In this document: piece by piece, positions 17,913 through 26,506 of the stretch
How positions within the stretch are numbered: the stretch's first letter is position 1
Layout: every line of letters starts with the position of its first letter
Source: Alphaproteobacteria bacterium
Lineage (GTDB): Bacteria > Pseudomonadota > Alphaproteobacteria > SHVZ01
Assembly: GCA_016869285.1 (NCBI GenBank)
Contig: VGEN01000020.1
Coordinates: 1 to 44,417, forward strand
Reading direction: 5' to 3'
Length of the DNA stretch: 44,417 nt
Position numbers and translations under genes: made by a program
Notes under the pieces: generated by a model
What the model was told of the DNA's origin: nothing
Seen by the model: the letters and a program-made list of their open reading frames with translations, nothing else
The model's database searches: none

Positions 17913-18358
17913 CCGAGGTCGGCTTCTATCATCTGACCGCGCGCTCGCTCGACTGGGCGCTCGCCAAGCTGCTCGACCGCGCGCTGTCTCTCGGCAAGCG
18001 CGCGGTCGTCCTTGCCGGATCGACCGAGCGCGTGGAATCGCTCTCAGGCAAGCTCTGGACCTTCGACCCCAACTCCTTCCTGCCGCATGGAACCGCAAAG
18101 GACGGACAGGCCGAGCATCAGCCGGTGTGGCTGACGGCGGATGACGAGAACCCGAACGGTGCCCAGTTCGTGATGCTGATCGACGGGCAGGAGACGTCGC
18201 GCCTCGGTGCCTATGAGCGCTGCTTCGAGATCTTCGACGGACACGACCCCGCGCAGGTCGAGCGCGCGCGCGCGCATTGGAAGACCTACAAGGCCGCTGG
18301 CCACGAGGTCACCTATTGGCGGCAGACCGATGCCGGGGGCTGGGAGAAGGGCGCCTAG
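17909..18358 (+). CDS. holC: DNA polymerase III chi subunit
   Basis: Chi links the clamp loader to single-strand-binding protein at the replication fork. The 149-residue protein begins TEVGFYHLTARSLDWALAKL, carries LWTFDPNSFLPHG (the chi motif with W, F and LPHG) and ends with RAHWKTYKAAGHEVTYWRQ. The start is GTG 17909, overlapping the pepA TGA. The open frame continues upstream within pepA but without conserved sequence. Confidence 0.93.
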   Translation: MTEVGFYHLTARSLDWALAKLLDRALSLGKRAVVLAGSTERVESLSGKLWTFDPNSFLPHGTAKDGQAEHQPVWLTADDENPNGAQFVMLIDGQETSRLGAYERCFEIFDGHDPAQVERARAHWKTYKAAGHEVTYWRQTDAGGWEKGA

Positions 18359-18373
18359 AGACTTTCTCCGTCG

Positions 18374-19120
18374 ATGGACTGGACCTTCGCCTTCGCTGTC
18401 GTCGTGACCTCGGTCTGCGCCGTCGTTCGCGGATATTCCGGCTTCGGCATGGGGCTGATGATCATCCCGCTGCTCTCGCTGGCGCTGCCGCCGGCGGATG
18501 CGGTGATCGTCGTGCTGATCTTCGGCGTGACCGTGGCCCTGAAGCAGCTTCCCGGCCTCTGGCGGCACATCGACTGGCGCGGGCTCAAGCTCCTGATGCC
18601 GGTCGCGATCCTGACAACGCCGATCGGCACCTGGCTGCTCGGCCTTGCCTCGCCGGCGGTCCTGCGGCTCGGACTCTCAGTCTCGGTCATCGCGGTGGCC
18701 ATCTTGTTCCTGATCGGCTTCCGCCTGACCGGCACGCCGGGGAAGGGGACGATCGTCGCCACGGGCGCGCTCGCCGGCGTCATGAACGGCGTCGCCGGTC
18801 TTTCCGGTCCGCCGCTCGTGTTCCTCTATCTCACGCGGGCTGATAGCCTCTCGGTTGGGCGCGCGACCCTCATCGCCTTCTTCTTCGTCACCGATGCAGC
18901 CGCGCTCGTCTTCGCCTGGATGGGCGACATCGTCCGGCGCGAGACGGCGGCGATGGCGCTGCTGCTGATCCCGTTCCTGCTCGCCGGGGTCGTCATCGGG
19001 GAACGCGCTTTCAGCGGCACGTCGCCGGAGCGCTTTCGGCAGGTGGTGCTGTGGCTCCTGGTGCTCACGGGGGTTGTCGGCGTGATCCGGGCGATCTCGC
19101 CCGCCTTCAGTCCTGCGTGA
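18374..19120 (+). CDS. TSUP (TauE/SafE) family membrane permease
   Basis: A 248-residue protein with about eight membrane helices arranged as two similar halves; the N-terminal half has RGYSGFGMGLMIIPLLSLALP and the C-terminal half VMNGVAGLSGPPLVFLYLT, the repeated glycine-rich motif of this family. Members export or import sulfite, sulfoacetate or related organic anions. It lies 15 bp after holC and may be read from the same transcript. The substrate cannot be assigned; no sulfur-oxidation gene is adjacent. Confidence 0.85.
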   Translation: MDWTFAFAVVVTSVCAVVRGYSGFGMGLMIIPLLSLALPPADAVIVVLIFGVTVALKQLPGLWRHIDWRGLKLLMPVAILTTPIGTWLLGLASPAVLRLGLSVSVIAVAILFLIGFRLTGTPGKGTIVATGALAGVMNGVAGLSGPPLVFLYLTRADSLSVGRATLIAFFFVTDAAALVFAWMGDIVRRETAAMALLLIPFLLAGVVIGERAFSGTSPERFRQVVLWLLVLTGVVGVIRAISPAFSPA

Positions 19121-19249
19121 AGCAAGCGCCCGAGCGTTTCGACAATCCAGCCCCGATGTTGACGATGCCGAGAGAGCTGAAGCAGTTGGTGCGCATGTAC
19201 TTATGTCGTGCGAGAAGCTGCCTGCCGGCGGTGACGGAAGGGCCTGCCG

Positions 19250-21406
19250 GTGCGGCGTAGTGTCGAGTCGCTGGTTGCGGGCTGGGTGCAGAGCTTCTAT
19301 CCCGAGGCGTTGCGGCGCGACCAGCTCGCGGTGCTCGCGCTGACTACGCCGATCAATGCGATCGCGAGCATCGTCAATGCGCTGATCATCGGCACCGTGC
19401 TGTGGCCCGAGGGCGACCGGCCGCTGGTCTTGCTTTGGGTCGGGCTGGCTTGCGGATTCTCGATCTTCCAGCTTCGGCGCTGGGTCAGATTTCGCCGGCG
19501 CGTCTTGCCGCCGACCGTGCGTGCCGGGAGCTGGCGCAAGCCCGTCCTCTGGGCGACTCTCGGTGGCCTGCTCTGGAGCAGCGCGCTTGTCTTCGTGCCT
19601 GGCGCGGGACCGGCCGAAACCTTGACCTTGTGCGTCATGTTTGCCGGCGTCGCTGCCGGCGGCGCTGCGACGCTGGCGGTGCTCCCTCTCGCGGCTGCCG
19701 GGTTTGTGACCGGGGTTCTCGTACCGGTCGCGGTGTTCTTCCTCTTCTATGGCGACCTCGACTATGCGGCAGTCGGCGCCTTTGCGATCATGCTGCTGCT
19801 GACACTGCTGACCTCGGCGCTGGTGGTGTTCCGATGGTTTGCGGAGTCCCGGGCGGCCCAGAACCGCGAGCGGGTGGCGAGCGAGCGGGTGCTCGACTTC
19901 GCACGCTCGGCTTCGCACTGGTTCTGGGAAGTGGACCGGGACCTGCGCTTCACCTATCTCGCGACCGAGACGGTTGAGCAGGGCGCTATCGACCCGAAGG
20001 GATTTCTCGGGCTGACCTACCGCGAAACCGGACCGGAGCGAGTTTCCGAGGATCAGTGGTCGGCCCTCGACCGTACGCTGGCCGCCCGGCGGCCCCTGGT
20101 CGACTTTCGCTATGCGCGGACCTTTCCCGACGGGTCGCTTCGCTGGCTTTCGGTCGACGGCCGTCCCTTCTTCGGGGCGGACGGCGTGTTCCTGGGCTAT
20201 CGCGGGACCGGCCGGGACATCACCGACATGGTGGAGGCGCAGGCGGAAATCGAAGCGGCACGCCGTCGGGCCGAGGACGCGAGCCAGGCCAAGTCCGAGT
20301 TCCTTGCCGTCATGAGCCACGAGCTGCGGACACCTCTGGCCGCCGTTATCAGCGGCGTCGATCTTCTCGCAACGACGTCCCTGACTGGGGAGCAGAAGCA
20401 GTTCGTCGATCAGGCGCTCGCATCCTCGCTGCAGCTGACGGAGCTGCTTGGCGACATCCTGGATCTCTCGAAGCTTGAGGCTGGCCAGATCGTCCTGGAA
20501 GCGATTCCGTTCGACCTGACGAAAATGCTGCGCGAAACCTTCGCGACGGCCGAGCCGCGGGCGACGGCCAAAGGCCTGACGATGCACCTCGACGTCGCTA
20601 ACGGTGCCGGCGGCTGGCGCCTCGGCGACCCGACGCGACTGCGCCAGGTCCTTCTCAACCTCGTCACCAATGCGGTCAAGTTCACCGACGAGGGCGGCAT
20701 CCGGATTTCAGTAGCGCCGTCGATCGACTCCGAGCTGCTGAAATTCTCGGTCGTGGACACCGGCATCGGCATGTCCGAGGACCTGCGTGCCCGCGTCTTC
20801 GAGAAATTCACCCAGGCCGACCAGACCATCACCCGGAGATTCGGCGGAGCAGGGCTTGGTCTTGCGATCTGCAAGCAGCTCGTAGACGCGATGGGCGGTC
20901 GAATTGACTTCGAGAGCGAGGTCGGCAAAGGAACCACTTTCTGGTTCACGGCCCGACTGCCGGCGACAGAGGCCAGTGCCGCTGCTGCGGCCGAGGTGTC
21001 GCCGACCGCGCCGGCCGAACGGCGCGCACGCGTCCTTCTGGTGGAAGACAATCATGTGAACCGGCAGCTGATGGCCCACCTGATCGGCGGCCTCGGTTTC
21101 GATGTCAAGGTTGCCGAGGGCGGTCGGTCCGGGGTCGAGATGGCTCAGGCCCGGCCGTTCGATGTGATTCTGATGGATATCCAGATGCCGGACGTGGATG
21201 GGCTGGAGGCGGCCCGCCAGATTCGCGCTCGACCAGGCCCCAACCGTGCGACGCCGATCATCGCGCTCACGGGCAACGTCTTTGAGGAAGACCGGCAGTC
21301 GGCGATGGCGGCCGGTTTCGACGACTACCTCGCAAAGCCGATCCGCCCGGCCACGCTCGGCGAGGCGCTGGCAAAGCACGCCTCGACGGCTGAGCCCCGG
21401 TCCTGA
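19250..21406 (+). CDS. Membrane-bound hybrid sensor histidine kinase
   Basis: A 718-residue signalling protein. About six membrane helices lie in residues 25-200, followed by a PAS domain (about 215-330, ending GYRGTGRDITDMVEAQ), a HisKA domain with the phospho-accepting His357 in MSHELRTPL, an ATPase domain (NLVTNAVKF N-box, DTGIGM and GGAGLGLAICKQL G-boxes) and a receiver domain from about 590 with VLLVEDN and the phospho-acceptor Asp643 in LMDIQMPD. The start is GTG 19250, with GGAAGG about 8 nt upstream. No HPt protein or response regulator is nearby, so it is an orphan whose output must be encoded elsewhere. The membrane region resembles generic integral-membrane sensors; the signal is unknown. 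Confidence 0.93.
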   Translation: MRRSVESLVAGWVQSFYPEALRRDQLAVLALTTPINAIASIVNALIIGTVLWPEGDRPLVLLWVGLACGFSIFQLRRWVRFRRRVLPPTVRAGSWRKPVLWATLGGLLWSSALVFVPGAGPAETLTLCVMFAGVAAGGAATLAVLPLAAAGFVTGVLVPVAVFFLFYGDLDYAAVGAFAIMLLLTLLTSALVVFRWFAESRAAQNRERVASERVLDFARSASHWFWEVDRDLRFTYLATETVEQGAIDPKGFLGLTYRETGPERVSEDQWSALDRTLAARRPLVDFRYARTFPDGSLRWLSVDGRPFFGADGVFLGYRGTGRDITDMVEAQAEIEAARRRAEDASQAKSEFLAVMSHELRTPLAAVISGVDLLATTSLTGEQKQFVDQALASSLQLTELLGDILDLSKLEAGQIVLEAIPFDLTKMLRETFATAEPRATAKGLTMHLDVANGAGGWRLGDPTRLRQVLLNLVTNAVKFTDEGGIRISVAPSIDSELLKFSVVDTGIGMSEDLRARVFEKFTQADQTITRRFGGAGLGLAICKQLVDAMGGRIDFESEVGKGTTFWFTARLPATEASAAAAAEVSPTAPAERRARVLLVEDNHVNRQLMAHLIGGLGFDVKVAEGGRSGVEMAQARPFDVILMDIQMPDVDGLEAARQIRARPGPNRATPIIALTGNVFEEDRQSAMAAGFDDYLAKPIRPATLGEALAKHASTAEPRS

Positions 21407-21486
21407 CCGGGGGCCGATAGCAGCGCAAGCCGGCGGATATCGACGAGCAGCGCTCTGTCGGTCGAGCGCCGTCAACATCGCGTGCT

Positions 21487-22296
21487 TCATGGCGCGATCG
21501 CGCGCGCCTTGAAGAAGGTGTAGCAGAACACGCCGTCATCGGCGGACGAGCGGTTGAGGCCGTCGATGCCGCGCTGCCAGGATGCGGCGTCGATCAGGCC
21601 GGCAGCGAGCGATGCCTCGCGCACGCCCTCGACCATCGCGGTGAAGGTGTTGCGGGTGAAGCCCTCGATCAGCGCCGGCTTGCTGCCGTCGACATAGACC
21701 ATGCGCGGCGACACCGAGACCTGCCGGAATCCCGCCTGCACGAGCAGCGGATAGAGCTCGCGGCCTATCAGCGCGTTGCCGCCCATTCGCGCCTGCATCT
21801 CGACCAGGCATTGGACGGTGTGGCGCGCGTCGGCGTTGTCGGGGTGGAAGTAGGTCGAGCCGTGGTCGCCCTCGATCGCGGTGATGGTGCCGCCGGGCTT
21901 CAGCATCGCCTTTAGCCGATTGAGGGCGCCGGTCGGGTCGCGCAGGTGCTCGAGCAAAAAGCAGACGAAGACATGATCGAAGCGTGCCGGCGGGAAGGGC
22001 AGGTCGAAGATGTCGGCTTGCTGGAAGGTGACGTTCGTCAAGCCCGCCTCGGCGACGCGCTCCCTCGCCGCGGCAAGAGAGACGGAGGAGATGTCGATCG
22101 ACAGAAAGCGGGCGCCGGGGCTCTTGGCGGCGATCGTCACCGTCTGCGCGCCGACGCCGCAGCCGGCTTCCAGGACCTCGCTGCCGGAGGGGAAGGCGGT
22201 GTCGGAATGCAGGAGCTCGACCAGGCTTCCCGCCTGGTCGAGGAGCCGCTGATGCTCGCGCTCCGAATAGCCGTGGACGTAGTCGCCGCTGCTCAT
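21487..22296 (-). CDS. Class I SAM-dependent methyltransferase
   Basis: The SAM-binding motif VLEAGCGVGAQTVTIA is near residue 45, followed by the acidic residue in FLSIDIS, QADIFDLPF, and FVCFLLEHLRDP. From ATG 22296 (MSSGDYVHGYSEREHQRL) there are 269 residues; the frame opens earlier at TTG 22335, but conserved sequence of this subgroup starts at GDYVHGYS. The fold is that of UbiE/small-molecule methyltransferases; the C-terminal part (SVSPRMVYVDGSKPALIEGF) is shared with uncharacterised relatives. It is convergent with the histidine kinase and divergent from ndk. The substrate is unknown. Confidence 0.85.
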   Translation of the reverse strand: MSSGDYVHGYSEREHQRLLDQAGSLVELLHSDTAFPSGSEVLEAGCGVGAQTVTIAAKSPGARFLSIDISSVSLAAARERVAEAGLTNVTFQQADIFDLPFPPARFDHVFVCFLLEHLRDPTGALNRLKAMLKPGGTITAIEGDHGSTYFHPDNADARHTVQCLVEMQARMGGNALIGRELYPLLVQAGFRQVSVSPRMVYVDGSKPALIEGFTRNTFTAMVEGVREASLAAGLIDAASWQRGIDGLNRSSADDGVFCYTFFKARAIAP

Positions 22297-22350
22297 GGCA
22301 GTTGCGAGCGTAGCCGCGGAGATCGGGCGCGGCAAACCGTGCCGGTGCTG

Positions 22351-22379
22351 TTGCAGTGCCGAAAAGCCGCCGCTATAAG
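22351..22379 (+). promoter_or_regulatory. Predicted sigma-70-type promoter for ndk
   Basis: TTGCAG at 22351-22356, a 17-bp spacer, then TATAAG at 22374-22379. It lies 45 bp before the ndk ATG. Both hexamers and the spacing are close to the consensus. Confidence 0.6.
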
Positions 22380-22424
22380 CCTGCGGCCTTCAAGAAACCC
22401 ATAGCCGTAGCCAGGAGTTCAGCG

Positions 22425-22847
22425 ATGGCGCTCGAGCGCACTCTTTCGATCATCAAGCCGGACGCGACGCGCCGGAACCTCACCGGCAAGGTCAATGCCA
22501 TGCTGGAAGGGGCGGGGCTCCGCATCGTCGCGCAGAAGCGCCTCCGCCTGACCCGGGCGCAGGCCGAAGGCTTCTATGCCGTGCACAAAGCGCGGCCCTT
22601 CTTCGCCGACCTCTGCAAGTTCATGACCTCGGGCCCGGTCGTGGTCCAGGTCCTGGAAGGCGAGAACGCCGTCGCCAGGAATCGCGAGGTGATGGGCGCG
22701 ACCAACCCGGCCAATGCCGCCGAGGGCACCATCCGCAAGATGTTCGCCGAGTCGATCGAAGCGAACTCCGTCCACGGCTCGGACTCGCCCGAGAACGCGA
22801 AGACCGAGATCGCTTACTTTTTTGCCGAGACCGAAATCGTCGGCTAG
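22425..22847 (+). CDS. ndk: Nucleoside diphosphate kinase
   Basis: Transfers phosphate between nucleoside triphosphates and diphosphates. The 140-residue protein starts [17 protein letters not shown], carries the [14 protein letters not shown] segment and the active-site signature around the phospho-histidine, [15 protein letters not shown] 22425 is preceded by CAGGAG at a good distance. A strong promoter lies upstream and a hairpin follows the stop. Confidence 0.97.
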   Translation: MALERTLSIIKPDATRRNLTGKVNAMLEGAGLRIVAQKRLRLTRAQAEGFYAVHKARPFFADLCKFMTSGPVVVQVLEGENAVARNREVMGATNPANAAEGTIRKMFAESIEANSVHGSDSPENAKTEIAYFFAETEIVG

Positions 22848-22865
22848 GCCTCTTGGAGCTTGGCA

Positions 22866-22890
22866 CCCGCCCGCGCCGGTCGCGGGCGGG
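22866..22890. terminator. Probable bidirectional terminator hairpin between ndk and the oxidase subunit gene
   Basis: A perfect 10-bp stem (CCCGCCCGCG with CGCGGGCGGG) around a five-base loop, 18 bp after the ndk stop and 9 bp after the convergent gene's stop. There is no long T-run, so termination efficiency is uncertain. Confidence 0.5.
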
Positions 22891-22899
22891 GAGGCGGGC

Positions 22900-23022
22900 T
22901 CAGGCGACGAAGATCGCCATCAGCAGCAGGATCGCAGCGCTGGCGCCGCCGACCCACATCGACCCCTTGATGAACAGGTGCCAGGTTTCCTGGTGGTGCT
23001 TGAGATCGTCGTCGACGGCCAT
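22900..23022 (-). CDS. aa3-type cytochrome c oxidase subunit IV (40 residues)
   Basis: A very short gene encoding MAVDDDLKHHQETWHLFIKG followed by one membrane helix (residues about 21-39, ending AILLLMAIFVA). The HxxTW-x-x-F-x-K/G pattern before a single helix is characteristic of the alphaproteobacterial aa3-type oxidase subunit IV family, a small subunit first seen in oxidase crystal structures from Paracoccus and Rhodobacter. The start ATG 23022 is preceded by GGGAGGGAG. It follows purN on the minus strand with a 59-bp gap. No other oxidase genes are in the window, which is usual for this subunit. Confidence 0.9.
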   Translation of the reverse strand: MAVDDDLKHHQETWHLFIKGSMWVGGASAAILLLMAIFVA

Positions 23023-23081
23023 GCCTGAATTCTCCCTCCCGATCCGACAGCACGCCGTATAGCGCAGCGCGTGCCGATTTT

Positions 23082-23732
23082 CTAGCCGGCGGGATTGACC
23101 AGAGCGCCGCCGGGGATCTCGGTCCCCGAGACCAGGACGCGGCCGCCTTCGAGGTGGACGCGGCCTTCCGCGAGCCAGCGCACGGCGAGCGGATAGATCC
23201 GGTGCTCCTCGGTCAGGACCCGTTCGGCCAGCGTATCCGGCGTATCGTCCGGGCGGACCGGGACGGCTGCCTGGATTATGATCGGGCCGGCATCGACCTC
23301 CGGCCGGGAGAAATGGACCGTGCAGCCGGTGAAGCGGCAGCCGGCGGCGAGCACGCGTTCATGCGTCCTGAGGCCCGGAAACGCCGGCAGCAGCGAGGGG
23401 TGGATGTTGATCACGCGATCCGGCCACTCCTCGAAGAAGGAGGCAGTCAGAATACGCATAAAGCCGGCATTGCAGACGAGGTCGGCGCCATGGGCATAGA
23501 GCACGCGGGTCAGGTCCGCCTCGAAACTCTCGCGGTCGGGATAGCCCGTATGCGGCACGACGACGGAAGGGAGCCCGGCCGCGCGGGCGCGCTCGATGCC
23601 CTGCACGCCGCGGACGTTGGAAATGACGCAGGCGACCTCGGCGGGAAAAGCCAGACCCTGGCAGGCCTCGATCAGGGCCTGTAGGTTGCTGCCGCGCCCG
23701 GAGATCAGCACCCCCAGCCTCAGTCGCGCCAT
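23082..23732 (-). CDS. purN: Phosphoribosylglycinamide formyltransferase
   Basis: Transfers a formyl group from formyl-tetrahydrofolate to GAR in purine synthesis. The protein has 216 residues from ATG 23732 ([20 protein letters not shown]), with the catalytic region [26 protein letters not shown], and the signature containing the conserved His and Asp (GCTVHF...[10 protein letters not shown]). The start overlaps the purM stop by 13 bp, so purM and purN are coupled. Confidence 0.96.
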   Translation of the reverse strand: MARLRLGVLISGRGSNLQALIEACQGLAFPAEVACVISNVRGVQGIERARAAGLPSVVVPHTGYPDRESFEADLTRVLYAHGADLVCNAGFMRILTASFFEEWPDRVINIHPSLLPAFPGLRTHERVLAAGCRFTGCTVHFSRPEVDAGPIIIQAAVPVRPDDTPDTLAERVLTEEHRIYPLAVRWLAEGRVHLEGGRVLVSGTEIPGGALVNPAG

Positions 23733-24778
23733 GCAGTCTCCAGATTGGCGATCGTCACGGGTTCGCCGCGCCGCGCCACCATGCGCCCGATCTCGAAGAC
23801 GGTCTCTCCGGCGGCTTCGAGCGCCGTCTTTGCCGCCTTCGCTTGCGCCGCATCGACGATGACCAGCATGCCGAGGCCGCAATTGAAGGTGCGCGGCATG
23901 TCGGACGAGGCGATGCCGCCTTCGCGCTTCAACCAGCGGAACACCGGTGGCATCTGCCAGACGGCGGCATTCAGCTCGGCCGCGACGCTCTTCGGATAGA
24001 CGCGCGGCGGGTTCTCGATGAGGCCGCCGCCGGTGATATGGGCCATCGCCTTTACGCCGCCGCCCTTGATCGCGGCCAGCGTCGACTTGACGTAGATCCT
24101 CGTCGGCGTGAGCAGTGCTTCGCCGAGCGAACGCCGCTGATCGAAGGGGGCCGGCTGGTCCCAGCTCATGCCGCGATCGGCGACGACGCTACGGACGAGG
24201 GAGAAGCCATTGGAATGCACGCCGGAGGAGGCGAGGCCGAGGACCACATCGCCCGGCGCCACGGTCTCGCCGGTGATCATCTGCCCGCGCTCGACCGCGC
24301 CGACGGCGAAGCCGGCGAGGTCGTAGTCGCCCTTGGCATAGAGGCCGGGCATTTCCGCCGTCTCGCCGCCGATCAAGGCGCAGCCGGCGAGCCGGCAGCC
24401 CTCGGCGATACCTGCGACGACGCGGCGGGCGACGTCGACATCGAGCTTGCCGGTCGCGTAGTAGTCGAGGAAGAACAGCGGCTCCGCGCCCTGGACCACC
24501 AGGTCGTTGACGCACATGGCGACGAGATCGATGCCGACCGTGTCCGGCCGGTGCGCTTCGATCGCGATCTTGACCTTGGTGCCGACGCCGTCGGTCGAGG
24601 CCACCAGGATCGGGTCGCGGTAGCCGGCGGCACGGAGGTCGAAAGCAGCGCCGAAGCCGCCGATCTCACCGTCGGCGCCGGGCCGGCGGGTCGCTCGGGT
24701 CAAAGGCTTGATCGCCTCGACCAATGCGTTGCCGGCGTCGATATCGACGCCGGCATCCTTGTAGGTCCTGGCGCTTAT
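23720..24778 (-). CDS. purM: Phosphoribosylformylglycinamidine cyclo-ligase
   Basis: The ATP-dependent ring closure giving aminoimidazole ribotide. Conserved blocks are [72 protein letters not shown] and [14 protein letters not shown]. No ATG, GTG or TTG is in frame anywhere near the conserved N-terminus, and the open frame upstream runs antisense into the divergent gene. The best start is ATA at 24778, four codons before YKDAG, with GAGG 5 nt upstream. That gives 352 residues, the usual length. A predicted promoter places transcription start near 24808, leaving no room for an earlier start. Confidence 0.93.
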   Translation of the reverse strand: MSARTYKDAGVDIDAGNALVEAIKPLTRATRRPGADGEIGGFGAAFDLRAAGYRDPILVASTDGVGTKVKIAIEAHRPDTVGIDLVAMCVNDLVVQGAEPLFFLDYYATGKLDVDVARRVVAGIAEGCRLAGCALIGGETAEMPGLYAKGDYDLAGFAVGAVERGQMITGETVAPGDVVLGLASSGVHSNGFSLVRSVVADRGMSWDQPAPFDQRRSLGEALLTPTRIYVKSTLAAIKGGGVKAMAHITGGGLIENPPRVYPKSVAAELNAAVWQMPPVFRWLKREGGIASSDMPRTFNCGLGMLVIVDAAQAKAAKTALEAAGETVFEIGRMVARRGEPVTIANLETAWRD

Positions 24779-24782
24779 GGTG

Positions 24783-24787
24783 TCCTC
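24783..24787 (-). promoter_or_regulatory. Shine-Dalgarno sequence supporting the ATA start of purM
   Basis: GAGGA on the minus strand just before the ATA at 24778-24776. It is the only ribosome-site-like sequence at a suitable distance from the conserved N-terminus of PurM. Confidence 0.45.
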
Positions 24788-24814
24788 GCGCTCGCCACGG
24801 TATAAGCGCGCGAG

Positions 24815-24842
24815 AAGATAGACGAACGCGGACGCTTTGCAA
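24815..24842 (-). promoter_or_regulatory. Predicted promoter for purM-purN
   Basis: On the minus strand, TTGCAA (24842-24837), a 16-bp spacer, then TATCTT (24820-24815). Transcription would start near 24808, giving a leader of about 30 nt. The -35 element overlaps the start codon of the divergent DUF2066 gene. Confidence 0.4.
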
Positions 24843-25957
24843 TGCCGGGAGCCGGGCTTTTCCGTCTGATCGTGGCGGCGCTGCTCGTGCTCGCCGCGCC
24901 GGCAAGCGCGCAGGCGCCGGCCGCCGGCCCGGACGACATCTTCACCGTCGCCGATGTTGCTGTCGACGTCACCGATGCGACCGCCACTCAGGCGCGCGAG
25001 AGGGCGCTGCTCGACGGCCAGCGCCAGGCGTTCCAACGCCTGACACAGCGGCTGGCTGCCGATGCCAATGCCCGCGTACCACGGCTGGACGAGACAACTC
25101 TCCTTGCGCTGGTCCGCTCGATCGACGTCGCCAACGAGCGCACCTCGGCGGTGCGCTATCTCGCGACCCTGACCGTCCGTTTCAGCCCGGCAGCCGTCCG
25201 CGAGGTCCTGACTTCGGCTGGCATCGCCTTCACCGAGATCAAGGCGCGGCCGGTGCTCTTGATTCCGGTCTATGTCGCCGGCGGCATCACCGTGCTGTTC
25301 GATGACCGCAATCCTTGGCGCGAGGCATGGACGCAGCGCCCCGCGCGCGACACGCTGATGCCGATCGTCGTTCCCCTGGGCGACCTCCGCGATCTCACCG
25401 ATCTCGATGCCAGGCGGGCGATCGCAGGGGATCGCACGAAGCTCGATGCGTTGGCGCGGCGCCACAACGCCGTCGACACGGCGGTTGCTATCGCCAACCT
25501 CAGCCTGGATCCCGTGACATCGAAGCCGAACGTGGCGTTGACGGTGACCCGCCACACGGCGACCGGCGACCAGACTCTGGTCGATTCCTTTACGGGGGAG
25601 GCCAACGACCGTGGCGAGGTGCTGCTGGCGCGCGCCGTCGACTGGGTCGAGCGCGAGCTCGAGCGCCTGTGGAAGGAAGAGAATGCGATCGGTCCGGGCC
25701 AGGACGAGCGATACATAACGATGACCGTGCCGATATCGAGTCTCGCCGAATGGACCGAGATCCGCCGCCGGCTCTCTGGCATCGGTCTCGTGCGCAAGAC
25801 CGACGTGCTGCAGGTCACGAGGCAGGAAGGCCGCATCACCATCACTTATGTCGGCGGGGCCGCCCAGCTCAGGTCGGCTCTGGCACAGCGCGAGCTCGAG
25901 CTGGTCGAGGGAACGGGCGAGGTGGTCTTGAGACTCTCCGGACGCGTCGGACGATGA
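24842..25957 (+). CDS. DUF2066 domain-containing secreted protein
   Basis: A 371-residue protein with a signal peptide ([19 protein letters not shown]) and a family region beginning [20 protein letters not shown] and continuing through [11 protein letters not shown] and a later [13 protein letters not shown] block; these match uncharacterised DUF2066 proteins, usually encoded between purM and a phosphatidyltransferase. No catalytic motif is visible. The stop overlaps the next start as ATGA. The constant genomic position beside phospholipid and DnaA-control genes is the only hint to function. Confidence 0.85.
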   Translation: MPGAGLFRLIVAALLVLAAPASAQAPAAGPDDIFTVADVAVDVTDATATQARERALLDGQRQAFQRLTQRLAADANARVPRLDETTLLALVRSIDVANERTSAVRYLATLTVRFSPAAVREVLTSAGIAFTEIKARPVLLIPVYVAGGITVLFDDRNPWREAWTQRPARDTLMPIVVPLGDLRDLTDLDARRAIAGDRTKLDALARRHNAVDTAVAIANLSLDPVTSKPNVALTVTRHTATGDQTLVDSFTGEANDRGEVLLARAVDWVERELERLWKEENAIGPGQDERYITMTVPISSLAEWTEIRRRLSGIGLVRKTDVLQVTRQEGRITITYVGGAAQLRSALAQRELELVEGTGEVVLRLSGRVGR

Positions 25958-26505
25958 CCAGGGCGCTTCTCGGGTTTCTTCCGAACCTGATCACGCTGTG
26001 CCGCCTGCTTGCAGTGCCGCTCGTGGTCTGGCTCATCCTGACCGGGCAATGGCCGGTCGCGTTCTGGGTCTTCTTCGCTGCGAGCATCACCGACGGCCTC
26101 GACGGGTCCTTGGCCCGCGCGCTGGATGCGCGCTCGCAGGTCGGCGCCTATCTCGATGCGATCGCCGACAAGACGCTGCTGGTGTCCGTCTTCATTACGC
26201 TTGGCCAAGCCGGTCAGATCCCGCTCTGGCTCGTGATCCTGGTCGTGTCCCGCGACGTGCTGATCGTCGGTGGGGTGCTCATGCTGCATACTCTCGACCA
26301 GGCGCCGGCGATGGGGCCGCTGCTGATCAGCAAGGCGAACACGGTGGCCCAGCTCGTGCTGGCCGGCGTTGTGCTCGCCGATGTCGGCCTCGGCATCGTC
26401 GGTGGCGGCGTCGTGCCGATGCTGGTGTGGCTGGTGGCGGCCACGACCATCGCTTCCGGCGGGGCCTATCTGGTCGGCTGGGGCCGCGGCCTGATCGGCA
26501 GATGA
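25954..26505 (+). CDS. CDP-alcohol phosphatidyltransferase
   Basis: A 183-residue membrane enzyme that joins an alcohol to a CDP-diacylglycerol-type donor. The catalytic motif [15 protein letters not shown] followed by [10 protein letters not shown] matches the family pattern D-G-x2-D-G-x2-A-R-x8-G-x3-D-x3-D, and about five helices surround it. The start ATG 25954 overlaps the DUF2066 stop. It could make phosphatidylglycerophosphate or cardiolipin; sequence reading alone does not decide, so no symbol is given. Confidence 0.88.
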   Translation: MTRALLGFLPNLITLCRLLAVPLVVWLILTGQWPVAFWVFFAASITDGLDGSLARALDARSQVGAYLDAIADKTLLVSVFITLGQAGQIPLWLVILVVSRDVLIVGGVLMLHTLDQAPAMGPLLISKANTVAQLVLAGVVLADVGLGIVGGGVVPMLVWLVAATTIASGGAYLVGWGRGLIGR

Positions 26506-26506
26506 C

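Noticed and set aside
19156..19260. Short frame starting MLTMPRELKQLVRMYLCRA before the histidine kinase
   Set aside because: No good ribosome site and no recognised family; kept only as a possible leader in the findings.
18677..20587. Long open frame (636 codons) on the minus strand across the TSUP and histidine kinase genes
   Set aside because: It is antisense to two clear protein families; high-GC DNA keeps such frames open, and the translation is Arg/Asp/Gln-rich without any family motif.
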